DNA of 28,944 nt from an uncultured Paracoccaceae bacterium (GCA_937132145.1 CAKZNY010000138.1:1-28944); one strand, 5' to 3'. Numbered from the stretch's first letter, positions 1-7,864 are shown. The notes: a model not told the origin generated them from the letters alone. Numbers and translations are program-made.

Positions 1-177
1 TAGGAATTTGTCCATAGAAAGTTTCGAGCACTTGATATGACTATTAGCCACCACCGTGTTGGCAGGTTGGTGTACCTGCTCAAGGGACGAAAAAATCTGT
101 TGCCGCAATGCCAAACCTTCCTGATCTGGATGGAAAAACTATGGCGAAATATGCTGAAGTTGTTCAGAGGTTCCCTC
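1..177. other. Unassigned left edge, possible gene remnant
   Basis: No confident gene is visible here. On the plus strand two frames are open for part of the stretch: frame 1 from the TAG at 1-3 to the TAG at 184-186, and frame 3 from after the TAG at 45-47 onwards. The frame 3 peptide (around NLPDLDGKTMAKYAEVVQRF) looks protein-like, but I could not assign it to a family and it has no good start. It may be the decayed 3' end of a gene left of the window. Confidence 0.25.
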
Positions 178-201
178 GGTTGGTAGGTGAAGCTACCAAC
201 C
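178..201. terminator. Hairpin at end of the Crp/Fnr gene
   Basis: GGTTGGTAG (178-186) and CTACCAACC (193-201) form a perfect 9-bp stem with a 6-base loop. The hairpin abuts the stop codon of the leftward regulator gene at 201-203. There is no clear T-run on either side, so termination is likely but not certain. Confidence 0.45.
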
Positions 202-779
202 TAAACGTTCAAGCAAATTCTCCGTCCGTTCCGCGTGATTACTCGAGCTTTCTCCAGTTTGGATAGGGCGCGATATACAGCTTCGTGGGTCAGGTTTATT
301 TCTGCTGCAACCGCTTTCCACGTGGATTCGATGTTTAATTCGAGTTCTCTTGAACTTAGTTTGCTATGGAAATATGCCAACAGACGATCGGGCGCTGATT
401 TTATGTGCATCAACTCTACGTGTGCGCGCTGTTTTTGGAGTTGTTGCGCCAAGTGTTCCATAAAGTGAAATGCACAATTTTCATTTTTCCTCAACGCGGT
501 TAAAAAATCGGATTTGGAATAGATCGTCACCGTTGAGCGTTCTTCAGCGACGGCTTCACAATGATAATTTTCAGAAAACAACGAGGCTTCGGCGAATAAC
601 TGACCCGGGTTGGCTACATAAAAAGTAACAGTTTTTCCATCCGCCATATTTCGGGACATTCGAATCCTTCCCGATTCCAGCGCGTAAAAGGCAACCACTT
701 TTTCTTCGATAGAAAACAGTGTTTCGCCCTTGTTTAATCTGCGTTTTCCGGATGCGGTGATGCCCAGTTCTTCAAACAT
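201..779 (-). CDS. Crp/Fnr-family transcriptional regulator
   Basis: This 192-residue protein has the two-part layout of Crp/Fnr regulators: a cyclic-nucleotide-binding-like beta-barrel (about residues 15-110), a dimerisation helix, and a C-terminal winged helix (about 145-190) with a recognition helix around LTHEAVYRALSKLEK. It lacks the N-terminal cysteine cluster of FNR, so it probably does not carry an Fe-S sensor; its ligand is unknown. It is somewhat shorter than typical members (about 220-250 residues). It is divergent from the secreted Met/His-rich protein gene at 880, and the 100-bp gap between them holds an FNR-type palindrome, so it may control that gene and itself. The start at 779 is the first ATG and gives a natural N-terminus. 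Family assignment is firm; function is inferred only from context. Confidence 0.85.
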   Translation of the reverse strand: MFEELGITASGKRRLNKGETLFSIEEKVVAFYALESGRIRMSRNMADGKTVTFYVANPGQLFAEASLFSENYHCEAVAEERSTVTIYSKSDFLTALRKNENCAFHFMEHLAQQLQKQRAHVELMHIKSAPDRLLAYFHSKLSSRELELNIESTWKAVAAEINLTHEAVYRALSKLEKARVITRNGRRICLNV

Positions 780-807
780 GTGATATTATGATTCCTTGGT
801 AGTATAT

Positions 808-821
808 ATGATTTCAATCAT
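808..821. promoter_or_regulatory. FNR/CRP-type operator palindrome
   Basis: ATGATTTCAATCAT is a perfect palindrome apart from its two central bases and fits the TGAT-N4-ATCA core of FNR-family sites. It lies 29-42 bp upstream of the leftward Crp/Fnr gene start and about 60-72 bp upstream of the rightward start at 880, so one dimer could act on both promoters. Match to the family consensus is seen; binding by the neighbouring regulator is inferred. Confidence 0.55.
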
Positions 822-879
822 GCGCGGTTGTCGCCGATAGCTATACAAACATATAACGAAATCCCATAGGAAACCAGAA

Positions 880-2754
880 ATGAAAAAATCACAAACCATT
901 GCCCTCTTGTTCAGCGCTGCTATTTTTGCACCAAATTTTGCCTTTGCACAGGTTCAGGATCATAGCGGGCACAAGTCTCCGCTGGGTCATGATCCTTGCA
1001 CTAATTGCGATATAGATTCGCTGCATGAACGCTCGGAAAAGCCTTTCGAATATGGTCAGGATCGCCTCGCGGCCATACAGGAAATGGTTATGATGTTGGA
1101 GGGTAAGCCCGATACGGATTGGTCAAAGTTCAACCTGGGTGCATTCATTCTGCATCTTGGCGACATGGAAGAAATCGCCCGGAACACAACGGTGGAAACT
1201 GCTGATCTTGTAGACGGTCTGCGCTTCACACTTGGCGGTGATGTGCGAACTATGGAGGCACTGGCGCGGGTTATACCCGATCAAAATATCACTCTGGGGC
1301 GGATAAATGGTTGGGATTCAAAGGTTCAGGTTTCTGATTCAGCTGTTGTGTTGACGGTAACCAGCGCGATTCCTGAAGAGGTTATCCACATTAAGGGGCT
1401 GGGTTTTCTGGGTCTGATGTCGACTGGCACCGGCCATCATCAACCCTTCCACCTCGCGTTGGCACGAGGCGAAGTGGAAGGTGGTTGGCCGCGCGCGGAA
1501 TATATAGCGGGTTTTGAGATTTCTGAAGATGCGGCGGCACCCAAGAGCGGCGAGATGGTACATGAGGGCGCGGGCATGATGATGGACAGCCAACCGATGC
1601 CGCAGGAAGGGATGATGGACGGCCAGCCAATGCAGCACGAAGGGGCGGGCATGATGATGGACAGTAAGTCGACATCAACTCCGATGCATGGGATGCAGGG
1701 AGATCAGGCCAAAATGCCAACTGAAGAGGACATGGTGCATGCGGGAAACGCCGATCAGGCAGCGATGCACGGTATGCAGATGATGATGGGCGACGATGAA
1801 TTTCGTGGCATGATGATGCGTGATCACATGGGCGAGGTTGGCGCACACGGGATGCAAGGGATGCGTGGCAACGGCTGCATGCCACACGGTGCTCATGATG
1901 GCACGCACGGTGGTGGAATGCGTGGAAAAGCTGGCATGTCACACGATGTGCACGATGGCACGCACGGCGTTGGAATGCGTGGCAATATGCCTTGGGAAAT
2001 GCACGGACAAAAAAGCACGGCCGAGCCTGCTTCAGGTGTGGCAACGCTACCCGGACAGGACGCTTTTGGTGCGATTCAGGAGATTGTTAACATACTGAAA
2101 TCCGACGCCTCCACCGACTGGAGCAAGGTCGACATCTCGGCGTTGCGCGCGCATTTGGTAAACATGAATCAACTGGTTCTGAATGCAGAAGTTAGCGAAA
2201 CGAAGATTGATGGGGGGCTATCCATCGTGATTACCGGAGACGGTCGGACGTTGAGCGCCGTGCAGGAAATGGTCGTCGCACATGCCTCCACCATTGAAGG
2301 CTACAACGGTTGGAGCGTCATTGCGGACACAACGGCCGATGGCGCAACCCTTACGGTCACGTCCGAGGATGCCGACGAGGCAGTCCTTATTCAGGGGCTC
2401 GGGTTCTTCGGTATAATGGCAACCGGAAGCCATCACCAACCGCACCACCTGGGTTGGCGCGCGGCAATAGCATGCACTGACTTCGGGTCCATCGCTGCGA
2501 ACCGATCAAAAAGGAAGGCTACCTCTGAAGGAGGTGGCCTTCCTTGGTTTGTGTTAGTGCCATTACGAATGGAGATATTACCCTATCAGGTCCAGTCGAG
2601 AACGATTTTGCCGGATTTGCCGGATTTCATGATGGCAAACCCTTCCTCGAAATCGTCTACAGACATGCGGTGGGTGATGATGTTGCTGATATCCAGCCCG
2701 TCTTCGAGCATGGCGATCATCTTGTACCATGTCTCGAAAATCTCGCGGCCATAA
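880..2754 (+). CDS. Secreted Met/His-rich protein with duplicated domain, probable 3' frameshift
   Basis: The open frame encodes 624 residues. A signal peptide (about 1-23, ending AFA) predicts export. Next comes a short His/Cys segment (HSGH, CTNC), then two copies of a roughly 130-residue domain (about 62-197 and 395-524). The copies share AIQE, TDWSK, GW, LTVTS and GLGF-G-M-TG-HHQP-HL motifs. Between them lies a Met/His/Gly-rich linker (about 225-378) with MMMD, MHGMQ and HDGTHG repeats, as in copper- or silver-binding proteins. I do not recognise the repeated domain. Copy 1 ends HLALARG. Copy 2 gives HHL and then leaves frame, but the adjacent frame reads LARGNSMH and stops at 2478-2480, just before a strong terminator. 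The tail after about 2452 is therefore probably spurious, from a one-base loss or a sequence error, and the intact protein would be about 534 residues. A metal-handling role is inferred from composition only. Confidence 0.75.
   Translation: MKKSQTIALLFSAAIFAPNFAFAQVQDHSGHKSPLGHDPCTNCDIDSLHERSEKPFEYGQDRLAAIQEMVMMLEGKPDTDWSKFNLGAFILHLGDMEEIARNTTVETADLVDGLRFTLGGDVRTMEALARVIPDQNITLGRINGWDSKVQVSDSAVVLTVTSAIPEEVIHIKGLGFLGLMSTGTGHHQPFHLALARGEVEGGWPRAEYIAGFEISEDAAAPKSGEMVHEGAGMMMDSQPMPQEGMMDGQPMQHEGAGMMMDSKSTSTPMHGMQGDQAKMPTEEDMVHAGNADQAAMHGMQMMMGDDEFRGMMMRDHMGEVGAHGMQGMRGNGCMPHGAHDGTHGGGMRGKAGMSHDVHDGTHGVGMRGNMPWEMHGQKSTAEPASGVATLPGQDAFGAIQEIVNILKSDASTDWSKVDISALRAHLVNMNQLVLNAEVSETKIDGGLSIVITGDGRTLSAVQEMVVAHASTIEGYNGWSVIADTTADGATLTVTSEDADEAVLIQGLGFFGIMATGSHHQPHHLGWRAAIACTDFGSIAANRSKRKATSEGGGLPWFVLVPLRMEILPYQVQSRTILPDLPDFMMANPSSKSSTDMRWVMMLLISSPSSSMAIILYHVSKISRP
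1879..1992 (+). repeat. 57-bp tandem repeat in Met/His linker
   Basis: Two adjoining 57-base units begin at the ATG at 1879 and the ATG at 1936. Both encode a peptide of the form MxHxxHDGTHGxGMRG. The units are similar but not identical, so the duplication is not very recent. It extends the His/Met-rich linker of the surrounding protein. Confidence 0.7.
2511..2545. terminator. Strong bidirectional terminator
   Basis: GGAAGGCTACCTC (2513-2525) and GAGGTGGCCTTCC (2531-2543) form a 13-bp stem with one G-T pair and a 5-base loop, extended by AA/TT. An A-run precedes it and a T-rich stretch follows, so it suits both strands. It sits between the convergent secreted-protein gene and tdh, and inside the frameshifted tail of the former. 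Confidence 0.85.
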
Positions 2755-3620
2755 ACGCCTTTGATGGTTAGCGCCTTGAATACAATGCTCGACCAGTCCA
2801 CCTGCGTTTTGCCCGCAGGAATGCCGAGCATGGCAATTTGCCCCCCCATCACCATTGCCTCGACCATCTGGTCGAAAGCGGAAGAATTGCCCGACATTTC
2901 CATACCAACATCGAAGCCCTGCTTCATGCCGAGGCTCTGGATGACCTCTTTCAGGTCGGTTTTGGTTACGTTAACGGGCACCACGTCGGCGACCTGCGTG
3001 GCCAGATCAAGCCGTGTTTGATTAACATCGGTGATAACCACATGCCGCGCACCGACGTGCTTTGCCACAGCGGCCGCCATGATGCCAATCGGGCCAGCAC
3101 CAGTGATCAACACATCCTCGCCAATCAAATCGAAGGACAGCGCGGTATGAACGGCATTACCTAACGGGTCGAGGATCGCACCGATTTCGTCAGGAATTGC
3201 GTCAGGCAGCAGCACCACGTTGAAGGCCGGTAGGCGCAGGTACTCGGCGAAAGCGCCATCGACATTCACGCCGATGCCTTTTGTTTCCGGGTCCAGATGG
3301 AACTTTCCCGACCTGCTTTGGCGGGAAGTGTTGCCGATCAGGTGGCCCTCTCCGGTGCAACGTTGCCCGATGGAGAGGTCATCCACATTACGCCCGACCT
3401 CGACAATCTCGCCAAAAAACTCGTGGCCAATGGTCAGCCCGACGGGCACGGTTTTACGCGACCACGCATCCCAGTTCCAGATATGGATATCGGTGCCGCA
3501 GATGCCGGTTTTCTTAATTTTGATCAGTACGTCATTTGGGCCGATTTCGGGTATGGGCAAGGTCTCCATCCAAAGACCTTCTTCTGCTTTCGACTTCACC
3601 AATGCCTTCATAGTGTTCAT
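2586..3620 (-). CDS. tdh: L-threonine 3-dehydrogenase
   Basis: This zinc-dependent medium-chain dehydrogenase oxidises L-threonine to 2-amino-3-ketobutyrate with NAD+ in the cytoplasm. Its 344 residues match the usual length. The catalytic zinc ligands are visible in [13 protein letters not shown] (Cys41) and GHEFFGE (His66, Glu67), and the NAD-binding Rossmann loop is [10 protein letters not shown] (about 174-183). The lobe that holds the four structural-zinc cysteines in E. coli Tdh reads [19 protein letters not shown] here and has none of them, so this form probably lacks structural zinc. The ATG at 3618-3620 overlaps the kbl stop by four bases, indicating translational coupling; a second in-frame ATG at 3609-3611 is possible. 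It works with Kbl, which cleaves its unstable product to glycine and acetyl-CoA. Confidence 0.95.
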   Translation of the reverse strand: MNTMKALVKSKAEEGLWMETLPIPEIGPNDVLIKIKKTGICGTDIHIWNWDAWSRKTVPVGLTIGHEFFGEIVEVGRNVDDLSIGQRCTGEGHLIGNTSRQSRSGKFHLDPETKGIGVNVDGAFAEYLRLPAFNVVLLPDAIPDEIGAILDPLGNAVHTALSFDLIGEDVLITGAGPIGIMAAAVAKHVGARHVVITDVNQTRLDLATQVADVVPVNVTKTDLKEVIQSLGMKQGFDVGMEMSGNSSAFDQMVEAMVMGGQIAMLGIPAGKTQVDWSSIVFKALTIKGVYGREIFETWYKMIAMLEDGLDISNIITHRMSVDDFEEGFAIMKSGKSGKIVLDWT

Positions 3621-4819
3621 GACAGCACTCCGGTTTCCCGCCCCGCTTTCGCAAATGCCTCAAGCGCGAAATCCAGATCATCTTTGCTCAGGGCTGCATT
3701 CATCTGGGTGCGGATACGGGCCTGACCTTTTGGTACCACCGGAAAGAAGAATCCGGCAACATAGACGCCCAGTTCATATAGTTTGTTCGCCATGTCCTGA
3801 CTAAGGCGCGCATCCCCCAGCATTACGGGAATGATCGGGTGCTCGCCCTCAAGCAGCTCAAAACCAAGGCTGGTCAGCCCCGCCCGCCAATAGGCTGAAT
3901 TCTCGAACAGTTGCGTCCGCAAATCATCGCCTTCTTCAACCAGTTTAATGGCCTCGATGCCAGCCGCGACAATCGCAGGCGGCAGAGAGTTGGAGAACAG
4001 ATATGGCCGCGCGCGCTGCCTTAGCAGGTCAATCACCGGCTGAGGTCCGGCGATATAACCGCCAATTGCCCCGCCAAGGGCCTTGCCCAACGTGCCGGTC
4101 AGAATATCCACATCAACCCCGTGATGCGCAGGTGTGCCTTGCCCCTTGGGGCCCATAAAGCCGGTGGCATGGCAGTCATCAACCATGACCATCGCGTCAT
4201 ATTCCTTCGCCAGACGTGTGACATCGGGCAGGTTGGCAAGGTAGCCGTCCATCGAGAACACACCGTCCGTGGCGATCATAATGAAACGGGCACCCGCCGC
4301 GCGAGCGTCCTTCAACTTCGCCTCCAGATCGTTCATGTCCGAATTGGCGTAACGATACCGCTGCGCCTTGCACAAGCGGATCCCGTCGATAATCGAGGCA
4401 TGGTTCAGCGAGTCCGATATAATCGCATCTTCAGGCCCCAGAAGCGGCTCAAACAGCCCGCCATTTGCATCAAAGCAGGCAGCAAAAAGGATCGTGTCGT
4501 CTTTGCCAAGAAACCGCGCCAGTTTTTGTTCCAGCTCGCGGTGCAAATCTTGCGTGCCGCAGATGAAGCGCACACTGGCCATGCCATAACCATGATCGTC
4601 CATAGCCCCTTTGGCGGCCTCGATCAGCTTGGGATGGTTCGCCAATCCAAGATAATTGTTGGCACAAAGATTAATCACCTGCTTTTTGCTGCGATCCGGC
4701 AGCTCGACAGTAATCCGGCCCGCTTGTGGCGACACAATCGTGCGTTCGCGCTTCAGCAGCCCGTCAGCCTCGATATCGCCCAGAGTTTTTGAAATATGGT
4801 TTAAAAATCGCGTAGTCAT
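3617..4819 (-). CDS. kbl: Glycine C-acetyltransferase (2-amino-3-ketobutyrate CoA ligase)
   Basis: This PLP enzyme splits 2-amino-3-ketobutyrate with CoA into glycine and acetyl-CoA, the second step of threonine degradation. The 400 residues match the family. Visible landmarks are [10 protein letters not shown], the PLP-contacting DDCHATG (about 214-220, His217) and the lysine motif [10 protein letters not shown] with the Schiff-base lysine at about 246. The frame is open up to 4942, but I chose the ATG at 4817-4819 because it has a strong AGGAGG ribosome site just upstream and yields the usual N-terminus MTTRFLNHI. Palindromic operators at 4867-4896 lie between it and the upstream regulator gene. 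It overlaps tdh by four bases. Confidence 0.95.
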   Translation of the reverse strand: MTTRFLNHISKTLGDIEADGLLKRERTIVSPQAGRITVELPDRSKKQVINLCANNYLGLANHPKLIEAAKGAMDDHGYGMASVRFICGTQDLHRELEQKLARFLGKDDTILFAACFDANGGLFEPLLGPEDAIISDSLNHASIIDGIRLCKAQRYRYANSDMNDLEAKLKDARAAGARFIMIATDGVFSMDGYLANLPDVTRLAKEYDAMVMVDDCHATGFMGPKGQGTPAHHGVDVDILTGTLGKALGGAIGGYIAGPQPVIDLLRQRARPYLFSNSLPPAIVAAGIEAIKLVEEGDDLRTQLFENSAYWRAGLTSLGFELLEGEHPIIPVMLGDARLSQDMANKLYELGVYVAGFFFPVVPKGQARIRTQMNAALSKDDLDFALEAFAKAGRETGVLS

Positions 4820-4866
4820 GGCATCCTCCTGTTTATTGGATTGATATCCGTCAATAAGGAATCTGT

Positions 4867-4896
4867 CAATATATTGGAGGTCCGCCAATATATTGG
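4867..4896. promoter_or_regulatory. Paired palindromic operators upstream of kbl
   Basis: CAATATATTG (4867-4876) and CCAATATATTGG (4885-4896) are perfect palindromes whose centres are 19 bp apart, close to two helical turns. Related half-sites occur at 4833-4838 and 4852-4857 (TTATTG and CAATAA). They lie between the regulator stop at 4900 and the kbl start, which suits an operator for the XRE/cupin regulator. Similar degenerate sites occur upstream of the regulator gene. Confidence 0.6.
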
Positions 4897-4899
4897 ATA

Positions 4900-5466
4900 T
4901 TAGGCGATCTTCACGATAAGGATCACGCGTGCCGCCTCGCAAGCCCGAATAGCATGTTCGACATCCCCCGCGTAGCGAATCGTATCACCGGTGGAGACCT
5001 TGGCTTTTTCCCCGTCCGATGTAATCTCAAGCTGCCCTTCCAAAACCGTCAGATGCTCTACACAGCCTTTTTCGTGCGGCGAGCTTTCAAGACAAGCGTC
5101 CGCCTGGAAGGTGATATCATAGACTTCGGTCCCGCCAACATCACCCGGCGCACTTAGAATGCGTATCACACAGCCCGCCGCACGATTGCGAATCTCGGGG
5201 GTCTGGTCACCAAGAACAATCTCTTTGATAGGGTGTTCCGGTTCAATATTTTCATCCAGAAGCGTAGAAAAATCCACATTGAGCGCCCGGGTAAGGTTCC
5301 ACAGACTGGCAACCGTCGGGCTACTCTCTCCTCGCTCGATTTGGGACAACATCGAGCGCGAAACCCCCGAAAGCTTGGCCAGAGCATCAAGGCTCAGCCC
5401 CTTCGTTGTCCGCTCGTCCTTTAGCCGTTTGGCAAGACGTGTCGTGATCTCGGCCCTATTATTCAT
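4900..5466 (-). CDS. XRE-family regulator with C-terminal cupin domain
   Basis: The protein has an N-terminal lambda-repressor-like helix-turn-helix (about residues 8-62, with [20 protein letters not shown]) and a C-terminal cupin fold (about 105-185), the layout of small-molecule-responsive repressors of amino-acid and amine catabolism. The frame is open to 5517, but I place the start at the ATG at 5464-5466, which follows an AGGAAAGG ribosome site and gives [15 protein letters not shown]. That makes 188 residues, typical for the family. It is directly upstream of kbl-tdh on the same strand, so it probably controls threonine use and its own expression through the CAATAT-type palindromes. The ligand cannot be told from sequence; threonine, glycine or a derivative would fit. 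Confidence 0.88.
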   Translation of the reverse strand: MNNRAEITTRLAKRLKDERTTKGLSLDALAKLSGVSRSMLSQIERGESSPTVASLWNLTRALNVDFSTLLDENIEPEHPIKEIVLGDQTPEIRNRAAGCVIRILSAPGDVGGTEVYDITFQADACLESSPHEKGCVEHLTVLEGQLEITSDGEKAKVSTGDTIRYAGDVEHAIRACEAARVILIVKIA

Positions 5467-5493
5467 CAGAACTACCTTTCCTAATACCACCTG

Positions 5494-5540
5494 CCAGTAT
5501 ATCGAAACGGTTCGCAACTTCCAATATCACATTGCAATAT
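5494..5540. promoter_or_regulatory. Candidate autoregulatory sites of the XRE/cupin gene
   Basis: Upstream of the regulator start lie a degenerate operator (CCAGTATATCG, 5494-5504) and two direct CAATAT half-sites at 5522-5527 and 5535-5540. They resemble the perfect CCAATATATTGG palindrome in front of kbl. This pattern suggests weaker autoregulation; the evidence is sequence resemblance only. Confidence 0.4.
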
Positions 5541-5628
5541 CCGTGATGCTGAAGATACAGCGCGGCGACACACTGTGCAGCCCCATTTTCTTCGTAATAT
5601 GTATGGATATTTTGGGTGGTACTAGCAG

Positions 5629-5661
5629 CAAGGCCTTGTAGCGGCGGACTACAAGGCCTTG
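5629..5661. terminator. Perfect 13-bp hairpin, terminator-like
   Basis: CAAGGCCTTGTAG (5629-5641) and CTACAAGGCCTTG (5649-5661) pair perfectly around a 7-base loop (CGGCGGA). A further 5-bp pairing, ACTAG (5621-5625) with CTAGT (5667-5671), brackets it. No strong T-run follows, so it may be a terminator, a small-RNA stem or an operator. No gene ends nearby that would need a terminator. Confidence 0.5.
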
Positions 5662-5941
5662 GTTTACTAGTTACGCAGTTACACTGGTTAATTCGAAACT
5701 CGTTTGTAACTTCGAATAGTGTGCTTACGCAGCTTTCCGAGATGGTACAAATATTCGACTACTGGTAAAAATTCTCTACAGGCGCTGGTCTTAAAATGCT
5801 CAAAAGTAACGTATTTAATTTGATCACAGCTAAGCTGAAAATCAATGCAATATAACTGGCATTATAAGCGTAATTATTCACCGCCAAGTACCGATTAATA
5901 GGTGTAAATTTAAGTTTGTTAGGTGATTCGGCAATGAGGTC

Positions 5942-5973
5942 TTTTAGACATATCCAATTGGTTATGTCTAAAA
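5942..5973. repeat. 32-bp near-perfect palindrome
   Basis: TTTTAGACATA (5942-5952) and TATGTCTAAAA (5963-5973) are perfect complements, separated by T-CCAATTGG-T, itself a palindrome flanked by one T-T mismatch. The whole 32 bases are therefore symmetric apart from one pair. It lies in the gene-free gap, about 630 bp before luxI. An operator or cruciform site fits better than a terminator. Confidence 0.65.
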
Positions 5974-6411
5974 TTATTATTTGAGATAATAGTGTGGAAA
6001 CAGACGTATAGGAGATTTTCTGCTATGCGGAGATGTAGCAATCTAGCCGCTGACTTTAAGTAAGTTCCCTATAAGCGAATCATGTAAGATATTGGTATAA
6101 AAATAAAATATATGAATATGACAGGAATTCCAGAAAGAAAATCCTTGCCAAAAAAAATCCACTTGTCGTGTTGAATTTAGCAAAAAAGACACCCGTTTTA
6201 CCTGTGTCAATACCTTTGGCAAATTCCAGCGTATTAGTCTAAACTGTGGCGTAATAGTGTTTTGTTTGTGGCGGTGCTTTTGAATTAGAAGAGCAAGCGA
6301 CACTCGGTTGAGAAGTTAACATTCGAGAGTTCGTTACGCCGCTTAATTAGTGTACGAGTTTCACCGTGCGACAGGCAGTCTAAACGCTCGCCCGTCGTAT
6401 TAAAATTAACC

Positions 6412-6428
6412 CTGCAAACGGATTGCAG
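6412..6428. promoter_or_regulatory. lux-box-like inverted repeat upstream of luxI
   Basis: CTGCAAACGGATTGCAG is an inverted repeat with 6-bp arms. It resembles lux boxes (CTG-N10-CAG), but its spacer is one base longer. It lies about 175-190 bp upstream of the first luxI start. Binding by the nearby LuxR protein is a guess. Confidence 0.35.
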
Positions 6429-6512
6429 ACTGATATTAATGTGTGGTTGTGACAGTAAATTAGGACGAACAAAACCCGTGAATGCTCGGCAGGTGAAATA
6501 TACCGACAATTA

Positions 6513-6528
6513 CCACCAATATGGGTGG
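6513..6528. promoter_or_regulatory. Inverted repeat close to luxI start
   Basis: CCACC (6513-6517) and GGTGG (6524-6528) are complementary arms around a 6-base spacer, 74-89 bp upstream of the luxI ATG. The position suits a promoter-proximal operator. The acting protein is unknown. Confidence 0.35.
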
Positions 6529-6601
6529 CGGATGTATCTGTAAACGGGTTGCTCCAAAAGTTCCTTAACAAAAACTGTTTCGACCAAAGCTGGAGGCTAC
6601 C

Positions 6602-7189
6602 ATGCTTACGACTACACTTTCCTTTGATAATTTACACACCTACGGTGACCTGTTCACGACTCTGTTTCGTGCGCGAACGCGTTCCATGTTTATGGACTCG
6701 AATTGGGAATTTCCGGAAACTGACGGGATGGAATATGACCAGTATGATTCGCCAGCCAGCCGTTGGATCGCTGTTCATGAAAATGGCAAGGTTCTTGCCG
6801 GTGTGCGTTTGACCCCTACAACAGCCGAATGCGGCGTGTATTCCTATATGATCCGCGATGCACAGCGCGGCCTGCTGGATACCTTGCCGAGCAACTTGCT
6901 GGATTATAAGGCTCCTGTAGCCTCTCATATCTGGGAAGCTTCGCGCGTATTCATATCAAATGATGTGCCTGAAAGGCGTCACGCTCGTGTGCAGGCCAGT
7001 TTGGTTGCTGAAATGACCAGCGCCGCACGGACCTTGGGGGCTTCGCAAATCATCGGTTTGATGCCATCACAGTGGGCGCGTTGGACTGAATATCTTGGCC
7101 TAGATGTCGAAGTGGTCGGTCCGGAAATCGTGGCTGACGACACCCTGACCAAAGTTGGCGTTTTGAAACTTGCGTTGAATTTGCACTAG
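6602..7189 (+). CDS. luxI: LuxI-type acyl-homoserine-lactone synthase (first copy)
   Basis: The 195-residue protein makes N-acyl-homoserine lactones from S-adenosylmethionine and an acyl-ACP or acyl-CoA. Family landmarks are present: an Arg/Phe pair near 25-30, Trp35, MEYDQYD with Asp46 and Asp49, VAGVRL-type Arg69, SYMIRDA (81-87) and the E-x2-R pair WEASR (Glu112, Arg115). The ATG at 6602 follows a GGAGG ribosome site with 5-base spacing. It converges on a luxR-type gene across a shared hairpin. A second, diverged synthase lies at 7991-8560 with the same SYMIRDA and E-x2-R signatures, so the locus may make two signals. Acyl-chain length cannot be read from the sequence. Confidence 0.9.
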   Translation: MLTTTLSFDNLHTYGDLFTTLFRARTRSMFMDSNWEFPETDGMEYDQYDSPASRWIAVHENGKVLAGVRLTPTTAECGVYSYMIRDAQRGLLDTLPSNLLDYKAPVASHIWEASRVFISNDVPERRHARVQASLVAEMTSAARTLGASQIIGLMPSQWARWTEYLGLDVEVVGPEIVADDTLTKVGVLKLALNLH

Positions 7190-7191
7190 GT

Positions 7192-7214
7192 TTGGGCGGC
7201 ATTTAACCGCCCAA
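7192..7214. terminator. Hairpin between convergent luxI and luxR
   Basis: TTGGGCGG (7192-7199) and CCGCCCAA (7207-7214) form a perfect 8-bp GC-rich stem with a 7-base loop, between the two stop codons. It is well placed as a bidirectional terminator, although U-tracts are weak. Confidence 0.65.
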
Positions 7215-7218
7215 CCGA

Positions 7219-7836
7219 TTAAATGAAGTTCCGGGTGGAGGCCATGGCAACAGCCTGCGTTGTCGTTTTAGCCCCTAATTTCCCCTTCGCCCGCTCGGCG
7301 CGGCTTTTAACGGTTGGAACGGAAATACCGAGTTCAACAGCGATTTGTTTGTAACTCAGCCCATCCCGCAGCCCGCGCAACGCATCGAGTTCTTTGTCCG
7401 TTAGACCGCATTGACCAACAACATAATCCACCAGATTATTGAATTTGTCATCGATGTGGGATATTTCCTCGTCAGTGAACTCCCGATCTGGTCGGGAAAT
7501 GGTCAGGAAAGACCGCTTGTTCATTGACTTGCGCGAAAATGCTGCACCGTAGTTCAAGCCGTGGTCTCGCGCGTCCTTCATTACCCCCCGAATATCGGGT
7601 AATTTGATGTCGGACCACCGTTTATTTCCGCTTTTTGTGACACACCAGATTAAAACCGGATCAACAAAAAAGTAGTTCTTTTCGTCGTAAATTTTCTGCC
7701 ATTCTGCCGGGTATTCCGAATGAAGGTATTCCGGCCCGCGAAACGTCATATTGAACGCCATTATGAAGCCGGACTGGCCTAAAAATTTAAGCGAAGCGAC
7801 TTCAGATTCAAAATTAGGGATTATAGATTTGAGCAT
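7219..7836 (-). CDS. luxR: LuxR-type quorum-sensing regulator
   Basis: This 205-residue protein has an N-terminal autoinducer-binding domain (about residues 10-135) and a C-terminal LuxR helix-turn-helix (about 143-200). Family-invariant ligand-pocket residues are visible: Trp46, Tyr50, Asp59-Pro60 and Trp74. The DNA-binding domain shows LTDKELDALRGL and ISVPTVKSRAERAKGKL. The ATG at 7836 has a GAGG ribosome site. It lies between two luxI-type genes, so it may respond to one or both signals; the upstream gap carries repeated AAGTATAA elements. The protein is a little shorter than LuxR/TraR (about 235-250 residues), mostly at the N-terminus. Confidence 0.9.
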   Translation of the reverse strand: MLKSIIPNFESEVASLKFLGQSGFIMAFNMTFRGPEYLHSEYPAEWQKIYDEKNYFFVDPVLIWCVTKSGNKRWSDIKLPDIRGVMKDARDHGLNYGAAFSRKSMNKRSFLTISRPDREFTDEEISHIDDKFNNLVDYVVGQCGLTDKELDALRGLRDGLSYKQIAVELGISVPTVKSRAERAKGKLGAKTTTQAVAMASTRNFI

Positions 7837-7864
7837 AGGGGTACCTCTGTCGAAATTTATCTAA

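Larger units (their letters stand above)
5541..6601. other. AT-rich intergenic region without a convincing gene
   Basis: About 1.06 kb separates the XRE/cupin gene from the first luxI. Short frames exist (for example minus-strand 6043-6303 and 6285-6509), but they have skewed composition and no recognisable domain or good ribosome site. The region does contain several inverted repeats, listed separately, and ends in the promoter and ribosome site of luxI (GGAGG at 6592-6596). It could hold a small RNA or a long regulatory region. Confidence 0.6.

Noticed and set aside
2481..2754. C-terminal tail of the Met/His-rich protein as genuine coding sequence
   Set aside because: It crosses a strong terminator, runs antisense to tdh and breaks the domain symmetry, so it is best explained by a frameshift.
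4820..4942. N-terminal extension of kbl
   Set aside because: It crosses the operator palindromes and the regulator's 3' end, and the ATG at 4819 has a strong ribosome site.
6412..6428. A true canonical lux box
   Set aside because: The spacing is one base too long and the outer bases do not match, so it is kept only as a candidate site.
6043..6571. Short minus-strand frames in the gap before luxI
   Set aside because: They overlap one another in different frames, have no recognisable motif and have no good start context.
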